DNA of 64,000 nucleotides from Elusimicrobia bacterium GWA2_69_24 (GCA_001799695.1 MGTY01000009.1:837-64836); one strand, 5' to 3'. Counted from the first letter of the stretch, positions 27,679 through 38,181 are shown. Notes: a model not told the origin generated them from the letters alone. Made by a program: numbers and translations.

Positions 27679-28784
27679 AGCCCGCGCTCCGGCCCCTGCC
27701 CCGGGTCCTGCTCCGGCACGGCCTGTCCCGGCCGCCCTTCCTGGAGAGCCGGCGCATCGACGAGCTCTATCTCATGCTCACGCTGGAGTGCAACCTGCGC
27801 TGCCGGGCCTGCATCCTCTGGGGCGGGACCGGCGCCTGCCAGGACCCGGCTTTGCTGCGCCGCCATGCGGGGGGTCTGCCGAGGGCCGTCCTCAAGCGGG
27901 TCGTGGACGAGATCGCGCCGCTGCGCCCGGGTCAGCTCAATCTGGCGGGAGGAGAGCCATTGTTGAGTCCCCATTGGCTGGCCGTGGCGCGGCATGCCCG
28001 CCGGCGCGGCATCCCCGTGACCCTCACGACCAACGGCGTGCTCCTGAACCGTTATTGGCGGGAGGTCCTGGGAGCGGTGGACCAGGTGAACCTCTCGCTA
28101 GACGGCCCCCCGAGCATCGCGGACGTCGTCCGTCCGGGGAAGCCGGGTTATTTCCGGGACATGCTGCTGGGGCTGAAGGCCCTGGCCAGGGCGCGCCGGG
28201 GAGGGCGCAAGCCGCTCCTGCGCGTGCTGTGCGTGATCTCCGAGAAGAACTGCGGGCGGCTCGTGGAGCTGGTCGATTTCCTGGAGAAGGCGGAGGTGGG
28301 GGTGGATCAGTATTACTTCCAGCATCTCATCTTCAACTCCCCCGCCACCCTCCGGCGGCACGCCCGGGTCTGCCGGGAGGAGTTCGGGGCGCCTCTGAGC
28401 TTCTGGAAGGGCTACGGCCTGTCTCCCGGACGCATGGACCTCGACCTCCTGCATGAGGAGCTTGAATGTCTGAGGCGGCGGCATCCGGACGTGCGCTTCA
28501 GCACGGAGCTGGACCGGGACGGTCTGCGCCGGTACTACGCTTCGGGCCGGGCCCGGCCCGCGCCTTCCTACTGCCTGGGCCCCTGGAACCAGCCCAACCT
28601 CCTCCCCGACGGGACCGTGTGGTCCTGCCCGGATCTGCCTCTGGGCAACGTGCTCCGGGACGATTTCGCCGCGATCTGGAACGGCGCCGCCGCCCGCGCC
28701 CTGCGCCGGCGGACCCTCCGGAAGCTCTTCCCCGCCTGCGCCGGCTGCTTCAGCTGCTATGGCGACCGCAAGGAGGCCGCGTGA
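27675..28784 (+). CDS. Radical SAM/SPASM protein
   Basis: LTLECNLRCRACILWGG; LAGGEPLLSP; C-terminal CPDLPLGNV...CAGCFSC. Confidence 0.92.
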   Translation: MKPALRPLPRVLLRHGLSRPPFLESRRIDELYLMLTLECNLRCRACILWGGTGACQDPALLRRHAGGLPRAVLKRVVDEIAPLRPGQLNLAGGEPLLSPHWLAVARHARRRGIPVTLTTNGVLLNRYWREVLGAVDQVNLSLDGPPSIADVVRPGKPGYFRDMLLGLKALARARRGGRKPLLRVLCVISEKNCGRLVELVDFLEKAEVGVDQYYFQHLIFNSPATLRRHARVCREEFGAPLSFWKGYGLSPGRMDLDLLHEELECLRRRHPDVRFSTELDRDGLRRYYASGRARPAPSYCLGPWNQPNLLPDGTVWSCPDLPLGNVLRDDFAAIWNGAAARALRRRTLRKLFPACAGCFSCYGDRKEAA

Positions 28785-29689
28785 AGGGCCGGGGCGAGGA
28801 CGTCACCGTGACCCTGCGCTGCAACAACGCTTGCTCCTTCTGCCCGCGTCCGCGGCTGGCCAACGTGCGGGTCCCGCCCCGGGCCCTGGCGCGCGTCCTG
28901 CGCGAGGTCCGCAAGGGGGGAGAGACGGTGGTGTTGTCGGGGGGCGAAGCCACCCTCCTGCCCGGTTTCTTCGCCATCGTGGCCCGCTGCCGGGAGCTGG
29001 GCTTCACCCGCATCGGCCTGGTCAGCAACGGGCGCCGCGCCTCCCGGCCCGACTTCGCCGCCCGGCTGCTCTCAGCCGGACTGCGCGACATCATGGTCTC
29101 GGTGTACAGCCACCTGCCCGCCGTCCACGACGGGATGACGGGAGTCCCGGGCAGCTGCCGGGAGACCTGGCGGGGCCTGGCGAACCTGCTCCTGCTGGCC
29201 CGCCGCGGCGGCGGGGCCTGCCCCATCCGGGTGAACCTCCTGGTGACCGCCGCGAACCACGCCTCCCTCCTGGGGACGCTCCGGCGGCTGGCCCGGCTCG
29301 GGGTCCCCGATGTCCTGGTGATGGACGTGCTGAGCGAAGACGAGCGCGTCCTGCCGCCCTATGCGGCGATCCGGCGGGTGTGGACCGCCCTGGGCCGGGC
29401 GCAGGGCCTCTCCGGGATGCGGGTGCGCTTGCGCGGCTACCCGCCCTGTCTTTTCGAGGGGAAGGGAGCCTCGCGGGGTTCCCGCCCCGGTTCCTGGCTC
29501 ACCCATGAGCCCATGGAACTCGACACCACTCTCGGTTCCGACCCCGACGCGCTGGCGCGGTATCTGGGGGACGCGGCGAAGCTGTTCACCAAGGAGGCGC
29601 TCCCTTGCCGCCGCTGCCGCCTGTCGCGGCGCTGCCGGGGAGTGCAGAAGTCGTACCTGAGGAGATATGGCGGAAAGGGACTCGGATAA
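28781..29689 (+). CDS. Radical SAM protein
   Basis: LRCNNACSFCPRPR; LSGGEATLLP. Confidence 0.9.
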   Translation: MKGRGEDVTVTLRCNNACSFCPRPRLANVRVPPRALARVLREVRKGGETVVLSGGEATLLPGFFAIVARCRELGFTRIGLVSNGRRASRPDFAARLLSAGLRDIMVSVYSHLPAVHDGMTGVPGSCRETWRGLANLLLLARRGGGACPIRVNLLVTAANHASLLGTLRRLARLGVPDVLVMDVLSEDERVLPPYAAIRRVWTALGRAQGLSGMRVRLRGYPPCLFEGKGASRGSRPGSWLTHEPMELDTTLGSDPDALARYLGDAAKLFTKEALPCRRCRLSRRCRGVQKSYLRRYGGKGLG

Positions 29690-30671
29690 GCCCGGGCGCG
29701 ACCTCAGCGGCTCGCTGATGGTCATGGTGACCTATGCCTGCCAGGCCCGCTGCTCGTACTGCCTGGTTTCGCGCGGGCCGCGCGCCATGTCCGCGCGGAC
29801 CATGGAGCGCGCCGTGGACCTCCTGCTGACCTCCCCCGCGCGCGAGCCCCAGCTGCGCTTCTTCGGCGGGGAGCCCCTGCTCCGCTTCGACCTGGTCCGG
29901 CGGGCCATGGAGTACGGGGACGCGCGGGCCCGGCCCTCGGGCCGCCGCCTGCGCTACATGCTGACCACCAACGGCATGCTGCTGGACGAAGCCAAGCTGC
30001 GCTGGCTGGCGCGCCGCAACGCGGAGGTGATGTTCAGCCTGGACGGGTCGCCGGCGGCCCATGAGGCGTGCCGGCGGGACGCCCGCGGGCGGACCCGCCA
30101 TGACGCCCTCCTGCGCAGCCTGAGCGCCCTGCGGCGCTCCCGCGTCCCCTATTTCGCCAACGCCGTGCTGACCCCCGAGCGGCTGGAGGACGCCCGCGGC
30201 GACATCGCCTTCCTGGCCGGGCGGGGCGTGCGCCGGGTCCAGATATGCTATCAGGTCGGGGTGCCCTGGGGCGCGGCGCGCCGGCGCGATTTGTGCGCGC
30301 TCCTGCGCGGACTGATCGCCGAGCCGCCCCGCGGGCGGCAGGGGCCCATCGAGATCATGAACGCCCATAACGACTGCGAACCGGTCATGCTCTCCGAGGA
30401 GGTGCTCGCGGACACGGACGGCGCCCTGTTCCTGGACGCGGCGGTGTTCCTCGAGCGGCGCTTCCCACGGCTGCGCGGGGCCATGGGCCTGGGCCGCCTG
30501 GGAGAGGCGGAGCGCATGGCGGACCTGGTCCTCAGCCGGAGCCAGGTCCTGGAGCGCTTCGCCCGGACCTGTCCTCCCGGGACTCCGGAGGGCGCCCTCT
30601 TCGCCGATAACCTGCGGGTGGGGATGGACCTGCGCAAGCTGCTGCGGGGTCTGCGGGAGGGGGGATGCTGA
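29667..30671 (+). CDS. Radical SAM protein
   Basis: VTYACQARCSYCLVSRGPRAMSA; FFGGEPLLRFDL. Confidence 0.92.
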   Translation: MAERDSDKPGRDLSGSLMVMVTYACQARCSYCLVSRGPRAMSARTMERAVDLLLTSPAREPQLRFFGGEPLLRFDLVRRAMEYGDARARPSGRRLRYMLTTNGMLLDEAKLRWLARRNAEVMFSLDGSPAAHEACRRDARGRTRHDALLRSLSALRRSRVPYFANAVLTPERLEDARGDIAFLAGRGVRRVQICYQVGVPWGAARRRDLCALLRGLIAEPPRGRQGPIEIMNAHNDCEPVMLSEEVLADTDGALFLDAAVFLERRFPRLRGAMGLGRLGEAERMADLVLSRSQVLERFARTCPPGTPEGALFADNLRVGMDLRKLLRGLREGGC

Positions 30672-31699
30672 ACTCTCCGCCGCGGCTGAAGGAGTACGAT
30701 CAGCTGGGGTCTTTGATGGTGATGCTGACCCGGGCGTGCCAGATGGCCTGCGTCTACTGCGTCTACGACCGCAGCCTGCCCGCCATGACCCCGCGGGACC
30801 TCAAGCGGTCGATCGACCTGCTGTTCACCGCGGAATGCGACCCCGTGCGCCTCCAGTTCTTCGGCGGCGAACCCCTCCTGCGCCTGGACCTCCTGCTGGG
30901 GGGCATCCGCTACGCGGAGAAGCTCAGCCGCGCCGCCGGCCGCTCCGTCCGCTACACGGTCACGAGCAACGGGCTGCTCCTGGACCGGCGCGTCCTGGAC
31001 CGGCTGGCGCCCTACGGCGTGGACTATCTCGTCAGTTTCGACGGGGGCCGGGCCGCGCAGGAAGCCCAGCGTCCGCTTCTGAAGAAGGGCGGGCCCTATC
31101 CATACCGGAGGATCCTGGATAACATCAGCGGACTGGTGCGTTCGGGCCAGGACTTCTTCGTCAACATGGTCACCTCCCCGGAGCGCGCGGCGGAGGTGGA
31201 GCGCAGCGCCGAGCTGCTCCTGGAGATGGGGGTCGGCAGGATTCGTTTCGCCTACCGGATGGGCGCGCTGTGGCGCAAGGGCGCGGCCGCGGACTATTTC
31301 TCCCGCATCGGACGGCTGCTGCGGCGGCTGCGCCGGGAGGGCCGGATGGTGTCGGTGTTCAACCCGCTCTGCATGGACGAGCCGGACCTCATGTCCCCGA
31401 CCCCGACCGTGGACTGCGACGGCCGGGTCTACCTCGGCAGCGTGGTGCCGGCGCTGGAGCGGATCCTGCCGCCCCTGAAGGGGGTCTGCGACGCGGGCAC
31501 CCTGGGGACGGTCCGGCGCATGCAGGACCTCCGGCAGGACCGGCGCCGGCTGTGGAACCGGTTCCTGGCCTCCTGCGCGGGCGACCGCGCCCTTCTGGAG
31601 ATCGTGCGGAGCAACCTGCAGATGGGCGTCCTGTCGGACGCCTTCTTCGACCGGATGCGGGAGTTCGGCCTGACGGGCGGGAGGGACGCCGCCGCATGA
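30665..31699 (+). CDS. Radical SAM protein
   Basis: LTRACQMACVYCVYDRSLPAMTP; FFGGEPLLRLDL. Confidence 0.92.
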   Translation: MLNSPPRLKEYDQLGSLMVMLTRACQMACVYCVYDRSLPAMTPRDLKRSIDLLFTAECDPVRLQFFGGEPLLRLDLLLGGIRYAEKLSRAAGRSVRYTVTSNGLLLDRRVLDRLAPYGVDYLVSFDGGRAAQEAQRPLLKKGGPYPYRRILDNISGLVRSGQDFFVNMVTSPERAAEVERSAELLLEMGVGRIRFAYRMGALWRKGAAADYFSRIGRLLRRLRREGRMVSVFNPLCMDEPDLMSPTPTVDCDGRVYLGSVVPALERILPPLKGVCDAGTLGTVRRMQDLRQDRRRLWNRFLASCAGDRALLEIVRSNLQMGVLSDAFFDRMREFGLTGGRDAAA

Positions 31700-32667
31700 G
31701 GATGCGCAACGTCGAGATCAACCCGGGGCGGCTCTGCAACAACCGCTGCGTGTTCTGCATGAGCGGCCTGGAACGCGACCGCCGCGAGCCCTGGGTCCCC
31801 GCGGCGACCGTGCGTGCGGAACTCCGGCGGCATCACGCCGAGGGGGCCCGGGCCGTGGGCTTCATCGGCGGGGAGCCCAGCGTCTATCCCGGCATCGTGG
31901 AGTCCGTGGCCTTCGCCCGGGAGCTCGGCTACCAGCGGATATCCCTCTGCACCAACGGGATGCGGCTGAGCGACCGGCGCTTCCTGGGCCGCCTGGTGCG
32001 CGCGGGGATGACCCGGGTGACGGTCTCGGTGCACAGCCATCTCTCCGGGGTGGAGGACGCCCTCACCGGCGTGCCCGGGGGCTGGGCGAAGAAGCTGCAG
32101 GGCGTGCGGAACCTCGTGAAGATCCGCCGCTCGGGCGCACTGCGCGACAACGTCTCGCTCAACCCCGTCCTCTGCCGCCCCAACATGCGCTCCCTGCCCG
32201 AGTTCGTCCGCTTCTTCGCGGCGGAGGGGATCGACGACGTCCGCTGCAATTTCATCTGGCCGCAGGGCCGCGCCGAGCGCGATCCCCGGATCGTCCCGCG
32301 CTTCCGCGAGGCCGTGCCGTGGATGCTCAAGCTCCTCCTCGCCAACGAGCGCGAGGGGCTCGTGCGTCTGAGCTTCGGGGGCGTTCCGTACTGCGTACTC
32401 CCGCCCGCGTTCCAGAAGCGGTGGCCGCTCCTGAAGAAGTATTTCTATGAAGAGGGGAGCGACCTCCCGACGGACGTGACTTTCCTGCGCGGAAAGGGGA
32501 AGGGGCCGACCGAGCGGTTCAACTGGGTCGAGCGCTCGAAGGACGAGTACCGCTGCCGGGTGGACGGCTGCCGGACCTGTCCCTTCGGCGACGTCTGCAT
32601 GGGGATATATCGGAGCTATGCCGCATTGTATGGCCAAGAAGAGTTCGGAAGACCCGAGACGGCTTGA
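31696..32667 (+). CDS. Radical SAM protein
   Basis: PGRLCNNRCVFCMSG; FIGGEPSVYP; C-terminal CRVDGCRTCPFGDVC. Confidence 0.92.
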   Translation: MRMRNVEINPGRLCNNRCVFCMSGLERDRREPWVPAATVRAELRRHHAEGARAVGFIGGEPSVYPGIVESVAFARELGYQRISLCTNGMRLSDRRFLGRLVRAGMTRVTVSVHSHLSGVEDALTGVPGGWAKKLQGVRNLVKIRRSGALRDNVSLNPVLCRPNMRSLPEFVRFFAAEGIDDVRCNFIWPQGRAERDPRIVPRFREAVPWMLKLLLANEREGLVRLSFGGVPYCVLPPAFQKRWPLLKKYFYEEGSDLPTDVTFLRGKGKGPTERFNWVERSKDEYRCRVDGCRTCPFGDVCMGIYRSYAALYGQEEFGRPETA

Positions 32668-33568
32668 GCTGCACCTCTCATACGCCTGCGTCCAGCTCTG
32701 CGCTTTCTGCTCGGAGAGCGGCCGGATGGCCCGTTTCGCAGGGCAGCCGGTCGGCCTGAAGGAGGTCCTCTCCGTCCTGCTGCGCAAGCGCCGCGCCGGC
32801 TGCTCCCACGTCACCTTCACGGGGGGGGAGCCCACTTTGCGTCCGGACCTGCCCGTGATCCTGGCGACCGCCCGGCGCCTGGGCTACTCCACCTATCTGA
32901 CCTCCAACGGCTGCCGCCTGGCCGAGCCCGCGTACGCGCGGCGGGTCCTGCCGCTCCTCGATGAGCTATGCCTCTCGGTGCACGGCGGCTCGGCGCGGGT
33001 ACACGACCGCGCGACCCGGACCCCCGGAGGCTTCGCGAAGCTTCGGGCCGCCCTGCGGAACGTGGAGGCGGCCGCGCGGCCTCCGTTCCTCCTGACCAAC
33101 ACCGTCCTGACCCGGGAGAACCTGCCCGGGCTGAACGGGACCCTAGAATTTATCCTCCGCCATCGCCGGGTCCGGCATGTCCTGCTCTCGAACCTGGCCC
33201 CGGAGGGCCGCGGGGGGGAGGGCTACGCCCGCCTCGCGGTGCGGCTGGGGGAGTTTCGCCGGCGCATCCCCGCGGCCGCGAAGCGGGTGGAGGGGCGCGG
33301 GGTCGTGTTCCGCGTCTTCGGCGTCCCCGCGTGCGTCCTGGGAGGGCGCTGGGACTGCTCCAACGACCTGTACTGGAGTCCCCGGGTGACCGTCGAGCGA
33401 GGCGCCGCGCGGGGGAGGATGGGGCTGCGCTCCATCGTGAGCCTGCGCCCCGACCGTCTCCGGGTCCACACCCCGCGCTGCCGCGGCTGCGCCCTCCGGC
33501 GGCGCTGCCCCGGCCTGTTCGAGGCCCAGCTCCGGCTCTACGGCGATTGCGACCTGGCGGCGATGTGA
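32630..33568 (+). CDS. Radical SAM protein
   Basis: LSYACVQLCAFCSESGRMARF; FTGGEPTLRP; CRGCALRRRC. Confidence 0.9.
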   Translation: MAKKSSEDPRRLELHLSYACVQLCAFCSESGRMARFAGQPVGLKEVLSVLLRKRRAGCSHVTFTGGEPTLRPDLPVILATARRLGYSTYLTSNGCRLAEPAYARRVLPLLDELCLSVHGGSARVHDRATRTPGGFAKLRAALRNVEAAARPPFLLTNTVLTRENLPGLNGTLEFILRHRRVRHVLLSNLAPEGRGGEGYARLAVRLGEFRRRIPAAAKRVEGRGVVFRVFGVPACVLGGRWDCSNDLYWSPRVTVERGAARGRMGLRSIVSLRPDRLRVHTPRCRGCALRRRCPGLFEAQLRLYGDCDLAAM

Positions 33569-33602
33569 TAGAATCCTTCCGGCGGGGAAGTGAGGAGCAG
33601 CC

Positions 33603-35897
33603 ATGAAGACACTAAGGGGCGCCGGGACATCCTGGCTGGCGGCCGTGCTGATCGCGGCCCCCGGATTCAGCGCGTGCTCACGCCCCCCGGAAGGAGTCCC
33701 CCCCGGTTCGTTGTTGGAGCGGCAGTACGAGTACCTTCACCTTTCTCCGCTCCGGAGGTTCTTCCAGGAAAAGACGGGTCCGGATGGGGTCGTGGTGTTC
33801 GAGGCCTCCCGCCTCGGGACCGAGGTCGGCTCCACCTATCCCAAGCGCTTCCCTAAAAAGAAGGGGCCCAAGACCCTGCGCATCTTCCTGGTGGGGGGGT
33901 CCGTCGTGCAGCTCTTCGACGAATCGGAGCTGGATTGGCTCCTGCGGCGCGTCCTGCCCGGATATACTTTCGAGATCCTCGACTGCGGCATCAGCGCCTA
34001 TGATAGCTACCGCGACGGGCTGACGATCCGCGAGATCGCGGACTACGAACCGGACCTGATCGTCCTGATGAGCGGGGTCAATGAGGGCGAGCAAGGGGGG
34101 CCGCCCGAACTGCGCCGCCTGCCCCGCGTCTTGAAGGGCTTGGCGCAAGGGATCCTGCTGGGCCAGCCGGCCGCGGCCCTGCGTTTCGCGATGAGGAACC
34201 TCCGGGGAGAACCGCCTCCGCCGGAAATGGCCGCCGATTTCGAGCGCAACATCAGCGCTATCGTGCGCTTCGTCCGCGGCAAAGGCATCCCGATCGTCCT
34301 CTGCGCCCTGCCTTGGAACATGAGGGACACCCCGCCCCGGGGATTCCTGCCCCTTTATGATCGGGGGTTCTTCGACGCTTGGCGGCTCTACGAGACACGC
34401 CGCTATCCCGGGGCGACCGCCGGGTTCCGGTCCGTTCTGCAGCGCCTGGGAAGGGGAGGGATCGCGGACCCCCACTCGGCGCGCGCTCTGCGCGTATTCT
34501 CCGAATATTTCCTGGCCCGGAGCCTGGACCGGTCGGGGCTGGGGGTGGGCGCGCGCTCGCACTACCTCGCCTCGCTTGAGGAGCAGATCCCGCCGATGCC
34601 CCGATTGAACCGGGTCCTGCGGCGGTTGAGCGGGGTGTACGGGGCCCCGCTCGCCGATTTGGAGCGCGCTTTCGCCGAGGCCCGGCCCCAAGGGCTGGTG
34701 GGTTCGGAGTTCTTCGAGGACGACATGCATTGGGCGCGCTTGTGCGACCGGCTCGTCGCCGCCGTGATCGTGCGGGCGGTGGCCGAGGCCGACTTTTGGA
34801 GGGGCCGGTCCATCCTCGCCCCCATGGAAGCCTGGGACACCCGCGCTCTGGAAGACGCTTGGGCGAAGGCTTCCGCGCCTCGTCCCATGGACGCGAAAGA
34901 GAAGGCCTGGACCGTCTTCGCCTTCCGGGTCTGGGACCAGCATCTTTCGCCGGAAGGCCGGCCCTCGGAACGGGTCGTGGCCTTGATGGAGGAGGTCTAC
35001 CGCCGGCACCCGGCCCTGATGCTCAACGCCGCGGGGATGAAGGAATGGATCCGCGAGCGCGTTTCCAAGAACATCTGGAACGCCAACGCCGCCCAGGAGC
35101 TGGATGCCTGGTGGCCGGCGATGCTCGCCCATGTGGGAGAGATGCTCTACCGGCAAGGCCGCTCACGGGAAGCGGGGGCGTTCTTCGACGCCGCCCTGGC
35201 GGAGGATCCCAGGCTCCAGTATCTCCAAGTCCGCCGCGCCGTGGCGATGGCGGCCGAAGGAAGGAAGGTCGAGGCCCTCCGGGACCTGGCGGCCCTGCGG
35301 CCTTTGGCGGGTCGTTTCCCGGAGATCGGCTTCTACGCCGAGACGCTCTCCGCGCCGGAGCCCGCCGCCCCAGCGCGGGACCCGAAGGGAGAGACCTCGC
35401 CTCAAGGGGGCGCGGGTTCGATCCGGTCGCTGATTTCCGAGGCCGCGAAGGTCCTGGCCCGGCCGGAGGTCCCCGGCAAGCCCGTTTGGCGGCGCATGGA
35501 CCCGGAGGCGGAGCGCCGCCTGAACGAGCTCAATGATGAAGGGATCAAGCTCTTTTCCCAGGGCGATGACGCGGGCGCGGCCGCCCGCTTCGATGAGGCA
35601 CTGCGCCTGGATCCTCGGGACTTGAGCGGGCTGCTGAACCGGGCCGCCGTGGCCTCCCGGCGCCGCGAATTCGACGCGTCGCGCGCTCTCTATGACCGGG
35701 CCCTGAGCTTGCCTGATCTCACCCAGGCCCAGCGGGCCGACGCCCTGAGTTCCCGGTCCGGGACCCTGGAGAAGTTGTCGCTGCCGGCCGAGGCCGCCGC
35801 GGACCTCGCGGCGGCGTTGCAGGCGGCGCCGCAGGGTTGGCCCCGGCGGGCGGACGCGGAAGCGGAGCTGCGCCGCCTGCGGGGGCCCAAGGAGTGA
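33603..35897 (+). CDS. Lipoprotein-like SGNH-hydrolase fold protein with C-terminal TPR
   Basis: LRIFLVGGSVVQ; CGISAYDSYRD; LIVLMSGVNE; DDMHW; TPR C-terminus. Confidence 0.7.
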   Translation: MKTLRGAGTSWLAAVLIAAPGFSACSRPPEGVPPGSLLERQYEYLHLSPLRRFFQEKTGPDGVVVFEASRLGTEVGSTYPKRFPKKKGPKTLRIFLVGGSVVQLFDESELDWLLRRVLPGYTFEILDCGISAYDSYRDGLTIREIADYEPDLIVLMSGVNEGEQGGPPELRRLPRVLKGLAQGILLGQPAAALRFAMRNLRGEPPPPEMAADFERNISAIVRFVRGKGIPIVLCALPWNMRDTPPRGFLPLYDRGFFDAWRLYETRRYPGATAGFRSVLQRLGRGGIADPHSARALRVFSEYFLARSLDRSGLGVGARSHYLASLEEQIPPMPRLNRVLRRLSGVYGAPLADLERAFAEARPQGLVGSEFFEDDMHWARLCDRLVAAVIVRAVAEADFWRGRSILAPMEAWDTRALEDAWAKASAPRPMDAKEKAWTVFAFRVWDQHLSPEGRPSERVVALMEEVYRRHPALMLNAAGMKEWIRERVSKNIWNANAAQELDAWWPAMLAHVGEMLYRQGRSREAGAFFDAALAEDPRLQYLQVRRAVAMAAEGRKVEALRDLAALRPLAGRFPEIGFYAETLSAPEPAAPARDPKGETSPQGGAGSIRSLISEAAKVLARPEVPGKPVWRRMDPEAERRLNELNDEGIKLFSQGDDAGAAARFDEALRLDPRDLSGLLNRAAVASRRREFDASRALYDRALSLPDLTQAQRADALSSRSGTLEKLSLPAEAAADLAAALQAAPQGWPRRADAEAELRRLRGPKE

Positions 35898-36490
35898 GCG
35901 GAATGGACATCGTCATGCACCGGGTCAACCGGATCCGGGACCTGCGCGGGCTGGACCCGCGCCTGGGGCTCGAGTTCGACGTCCGCTCCCGCGGCGGCGG
36001 CCTGATCCTGAACCATCAGGCGCACGAGGGAGGCGATGCGCTGGAGCCCTATCTGGCCGCCGTCGCCGACTCCGGCCGGGACCGCCTGCTGGTCTTCAAT
36101 CCGAAGGAAGACGGGCTCGAGGACGGCATATTGGAGCTCGTGCGCCGCGCGGGGCTGACCCGCTTCTTCATCCTGGATCTGCCCATGCCCACCATTATAA
36201 AGCTCGCCGTGCGCCGGGGCCTGCCGGACCTCGCCGTCCGGGTCTCCGAGTACGAGCCCGCCGGCGCCGCGCTGCTGCTGCAGGGGAAGGTGCGCTGGGC
36301 CTGGGTGGACTGCTTCTCGGGAGAGCCGCCGGCGGAAGAGGTCCTCCGGGAGCTCAAGCGGGGGTTCAAGACCTGCCTGGTCTCCCCGGAACTGCAGGGC
36401 TATCCCCGGGAGCGGATCGAGCGCTTCCGCGCGCTCGCGCCGCTTTTGGACGCGGTGTGCACCGACCACCCGGACCTCTGGCGGCCGTGA
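35894..36490 (+). CDS. GDPD/PI-PLC-like TIM-barrel protein
   Basis: HRVNRIRDLRG...GLEFDVRSRGGGLILNHQ. Confidence 0.5.
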   Translation: MSGMDIVMHRVNRIRDLRGLDPRLGLEFDVRSRGGGLILNHQAHEGGDALEPYLAAVADSGRDRLLVFNPKEDGLEDGILELVRRAGLTRFFILDLPMPTIIKLAVRRGLPDLAVRVSEYEPAGAALLLQGKVRWAWVDCFSGEPPAEEVLRELKRGFKTCLVSPELQGYPRERIERFRALAPLLDAVCTDHPDLWRP

Positions 36491-36617
36491 GCGGCGGCAC
36501 GGCCGGTCCCGGGCCTTCATCCAACTGTTGCACAGGCGTTGCTTTCCCGGCATCGCGCCCCGTCCCGCTTTCTCATAGAATGAACCCTGCAGTGGACGCC
36601 TTCGACCGGAGAGCCAC

Positions 36618-38021
36618 ATGGAGACGATGAAGCATTCCTGGCAGTATCGCCTGCGGCGGGCCGCCAACTGGGTCCCCCTGGGCTTCGCCTACGCTTTCCT
36701 CTACATGGGCCGCTACAACCTCACCGTGGCCAAGAGCGCCATGGGCGATGCGCTCATGACCAAGGCGGAGTTCGGCACGATCTTCGCGGTCGGCGCCTGG
36801 GTCTACGGCGTCTCCTTCCTGCTCACGGGCCCGCTGGCCGACAAGGTGGGCGGCCGGGCGGCCATGCTCATCGGGACCGGCGGGGCCATCGTCACCAACT
36901 TCGTGATGGGGCTAATGCTCTACGGCATGACGAACTGGGGCTGGACCATGCCCATCTTCTCCTCGTTCATGCTCCTGTACGCGATCAACATGCACTTCCA
37001 GAGCTACGGGGCCATCTCGATCGTGACCGTGAAGGCGCCCTGGTTCCACGTGCGCGAGCGCGGCACCTTCTCGACCATCTTCGGCTCCATGATCGCCTTC
37101 GGGCTCTACTTCGCCTTCGATTGGGGCTTCGCCCTGGCCGACGCCACGCGCGCCGCCCCCAAGGGCGAGCTCGGCTTCTGGGCCAGGACCTTCACCTGGG
37201 TCTTCGGCCTGGGCGGGAGCGGCACGGACCAGAACTGGTGGCTGTTCTTCGTGCCCGCCATCATCATGGCCGTCTTCTGGGTGGTCATGTTCCTGTTCCT
37301 GCGCAACACTCCCGGGGAGGCGGGCTACGCCGACTTCGAAACGGGGGAGGAATCGGTGTCCGCGTCCGGGGAACGCCTGCCCATGCGCGAGGTGTTCCTG
37401 AAGATCGTTTCCCATCCGGTCCTGCTGGTGGTCTGCGGGATCGAGTTCTGCAGCGGGATCCTGCGCAACGGCATCATGCACTGGTACCCCCTGTTCGCGG
37501 GGGAAGTGGGCTTCAAGAAGACGTTCTACGTGACTCAGAACTGGGGGCTGATGCTCCTGGTCGCCGGACTTCTGGGCTCCTTCCTGACCGGCTGGTGCTC
37601 GGACCGGTTCTTCCAGTCCCGGCGCGCGCCCATGGCCGCGATCCTGTACGGGCTCATGGCGGCGTGCGTCGGCGTCCTGGCCTTCACCCTGGGCGGGAAC
37701 CTGTGGCTGGCGGGCGGGGCCGCGGTGCTCATCTCCATGGCGGTGACGGGGGTCCATGGGATCCTGTCCGGGACCTCGACCACCGACTTCGGGGGCGCGA
37801 AGAATGCCGGAGCGGCCACCGGCGTCGTCGACGGCATGGTCTACCTGGGGACCGGGCTGCAGTCCATCATCATCGGGAACCTCACCCCCGTGGGGGCGGC
37901 GGCCAAGGACCCGGCGAACTGGTTCTGGTGGCCCATGGTCCTCGTCCCGTTCGCGGCCGTGGGGCTGGTGCTGTCGCTGCGCATCTGGAACGCCCTGCCC
38001 AGGAATCTCCGCAAGAGCTGA
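36618..38021 (+). CDS. MFS transporter, organophosphate:phosphate antiporter (GlpT/UhpT)-like
   Basis: FAYAFLYMGRYNLTVAKSAM...KAEFGTIFAVGAWVYGVSFLLTGPLADKVGGR; 12-TM pattern. Confidence 0.85.
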   Translation: METMKHSWQYRLRRAANWVPLGFAYAFLYMGRYNLTVAKSAMGDALMTKAEFGTIFAVGAWVYGVSFLLTGPLADKVGGRAAMLIGTGGAIVTNFVMGLMLYGMTNWGWTMPIFSSFMLLYAINMHFQSYGAISIVTVKAPWFHVRERGTFSTIFGSMIAFGLYFAFDWGFALADATRAAPKGELGFWARTFTWVFGLGGSGTDQNWWLFFVPAIIMAVFWVVMFLFLRNTPGEAGYADFETGEESVSASGERLPMREVFLKIVSHPVLLVVCGIEFCSGILRNGIMHWYPLFAGEVGFKKTFYVTQNWGLMLLVAGLLGSFLTGWCSDRFFQSRRAPMAAILYGLMAACVGVLAFTLGGNLWLAGGAAVLISMAVTGVHGILSGTSTTDFGGAKNAGAATGVVDGMVYLGTGLQSIIIGNLTPVGAAAKDPANWFWWPMVLVPFAAVGLVLSLRIWNALPRNLRKS

Positions 38022-38181
38022 GAGCGTGAGCAGAAATCCCTCCCGTCGCCGGATCGCTCGATCTGCGTCGCATCGCCGCGTTGCTCCTCACTCACATACC
38101 TATCGGTATGCTCGTTCGTCGCGCCTTGCGCTGCTCGCATCTCGATCGCCCGGCTCGGTCCGGGATTCCTGCTCACGCTCT
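38021..38181. repeat. 161-bp MITE-like inverted-repeat element
   Basis: agagcgtgagcagaaatccc / gggattcctgctcacgctct (19 of 20 pairing) with a central catacc-tatc-ggtatg. Confidence 0.7.
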
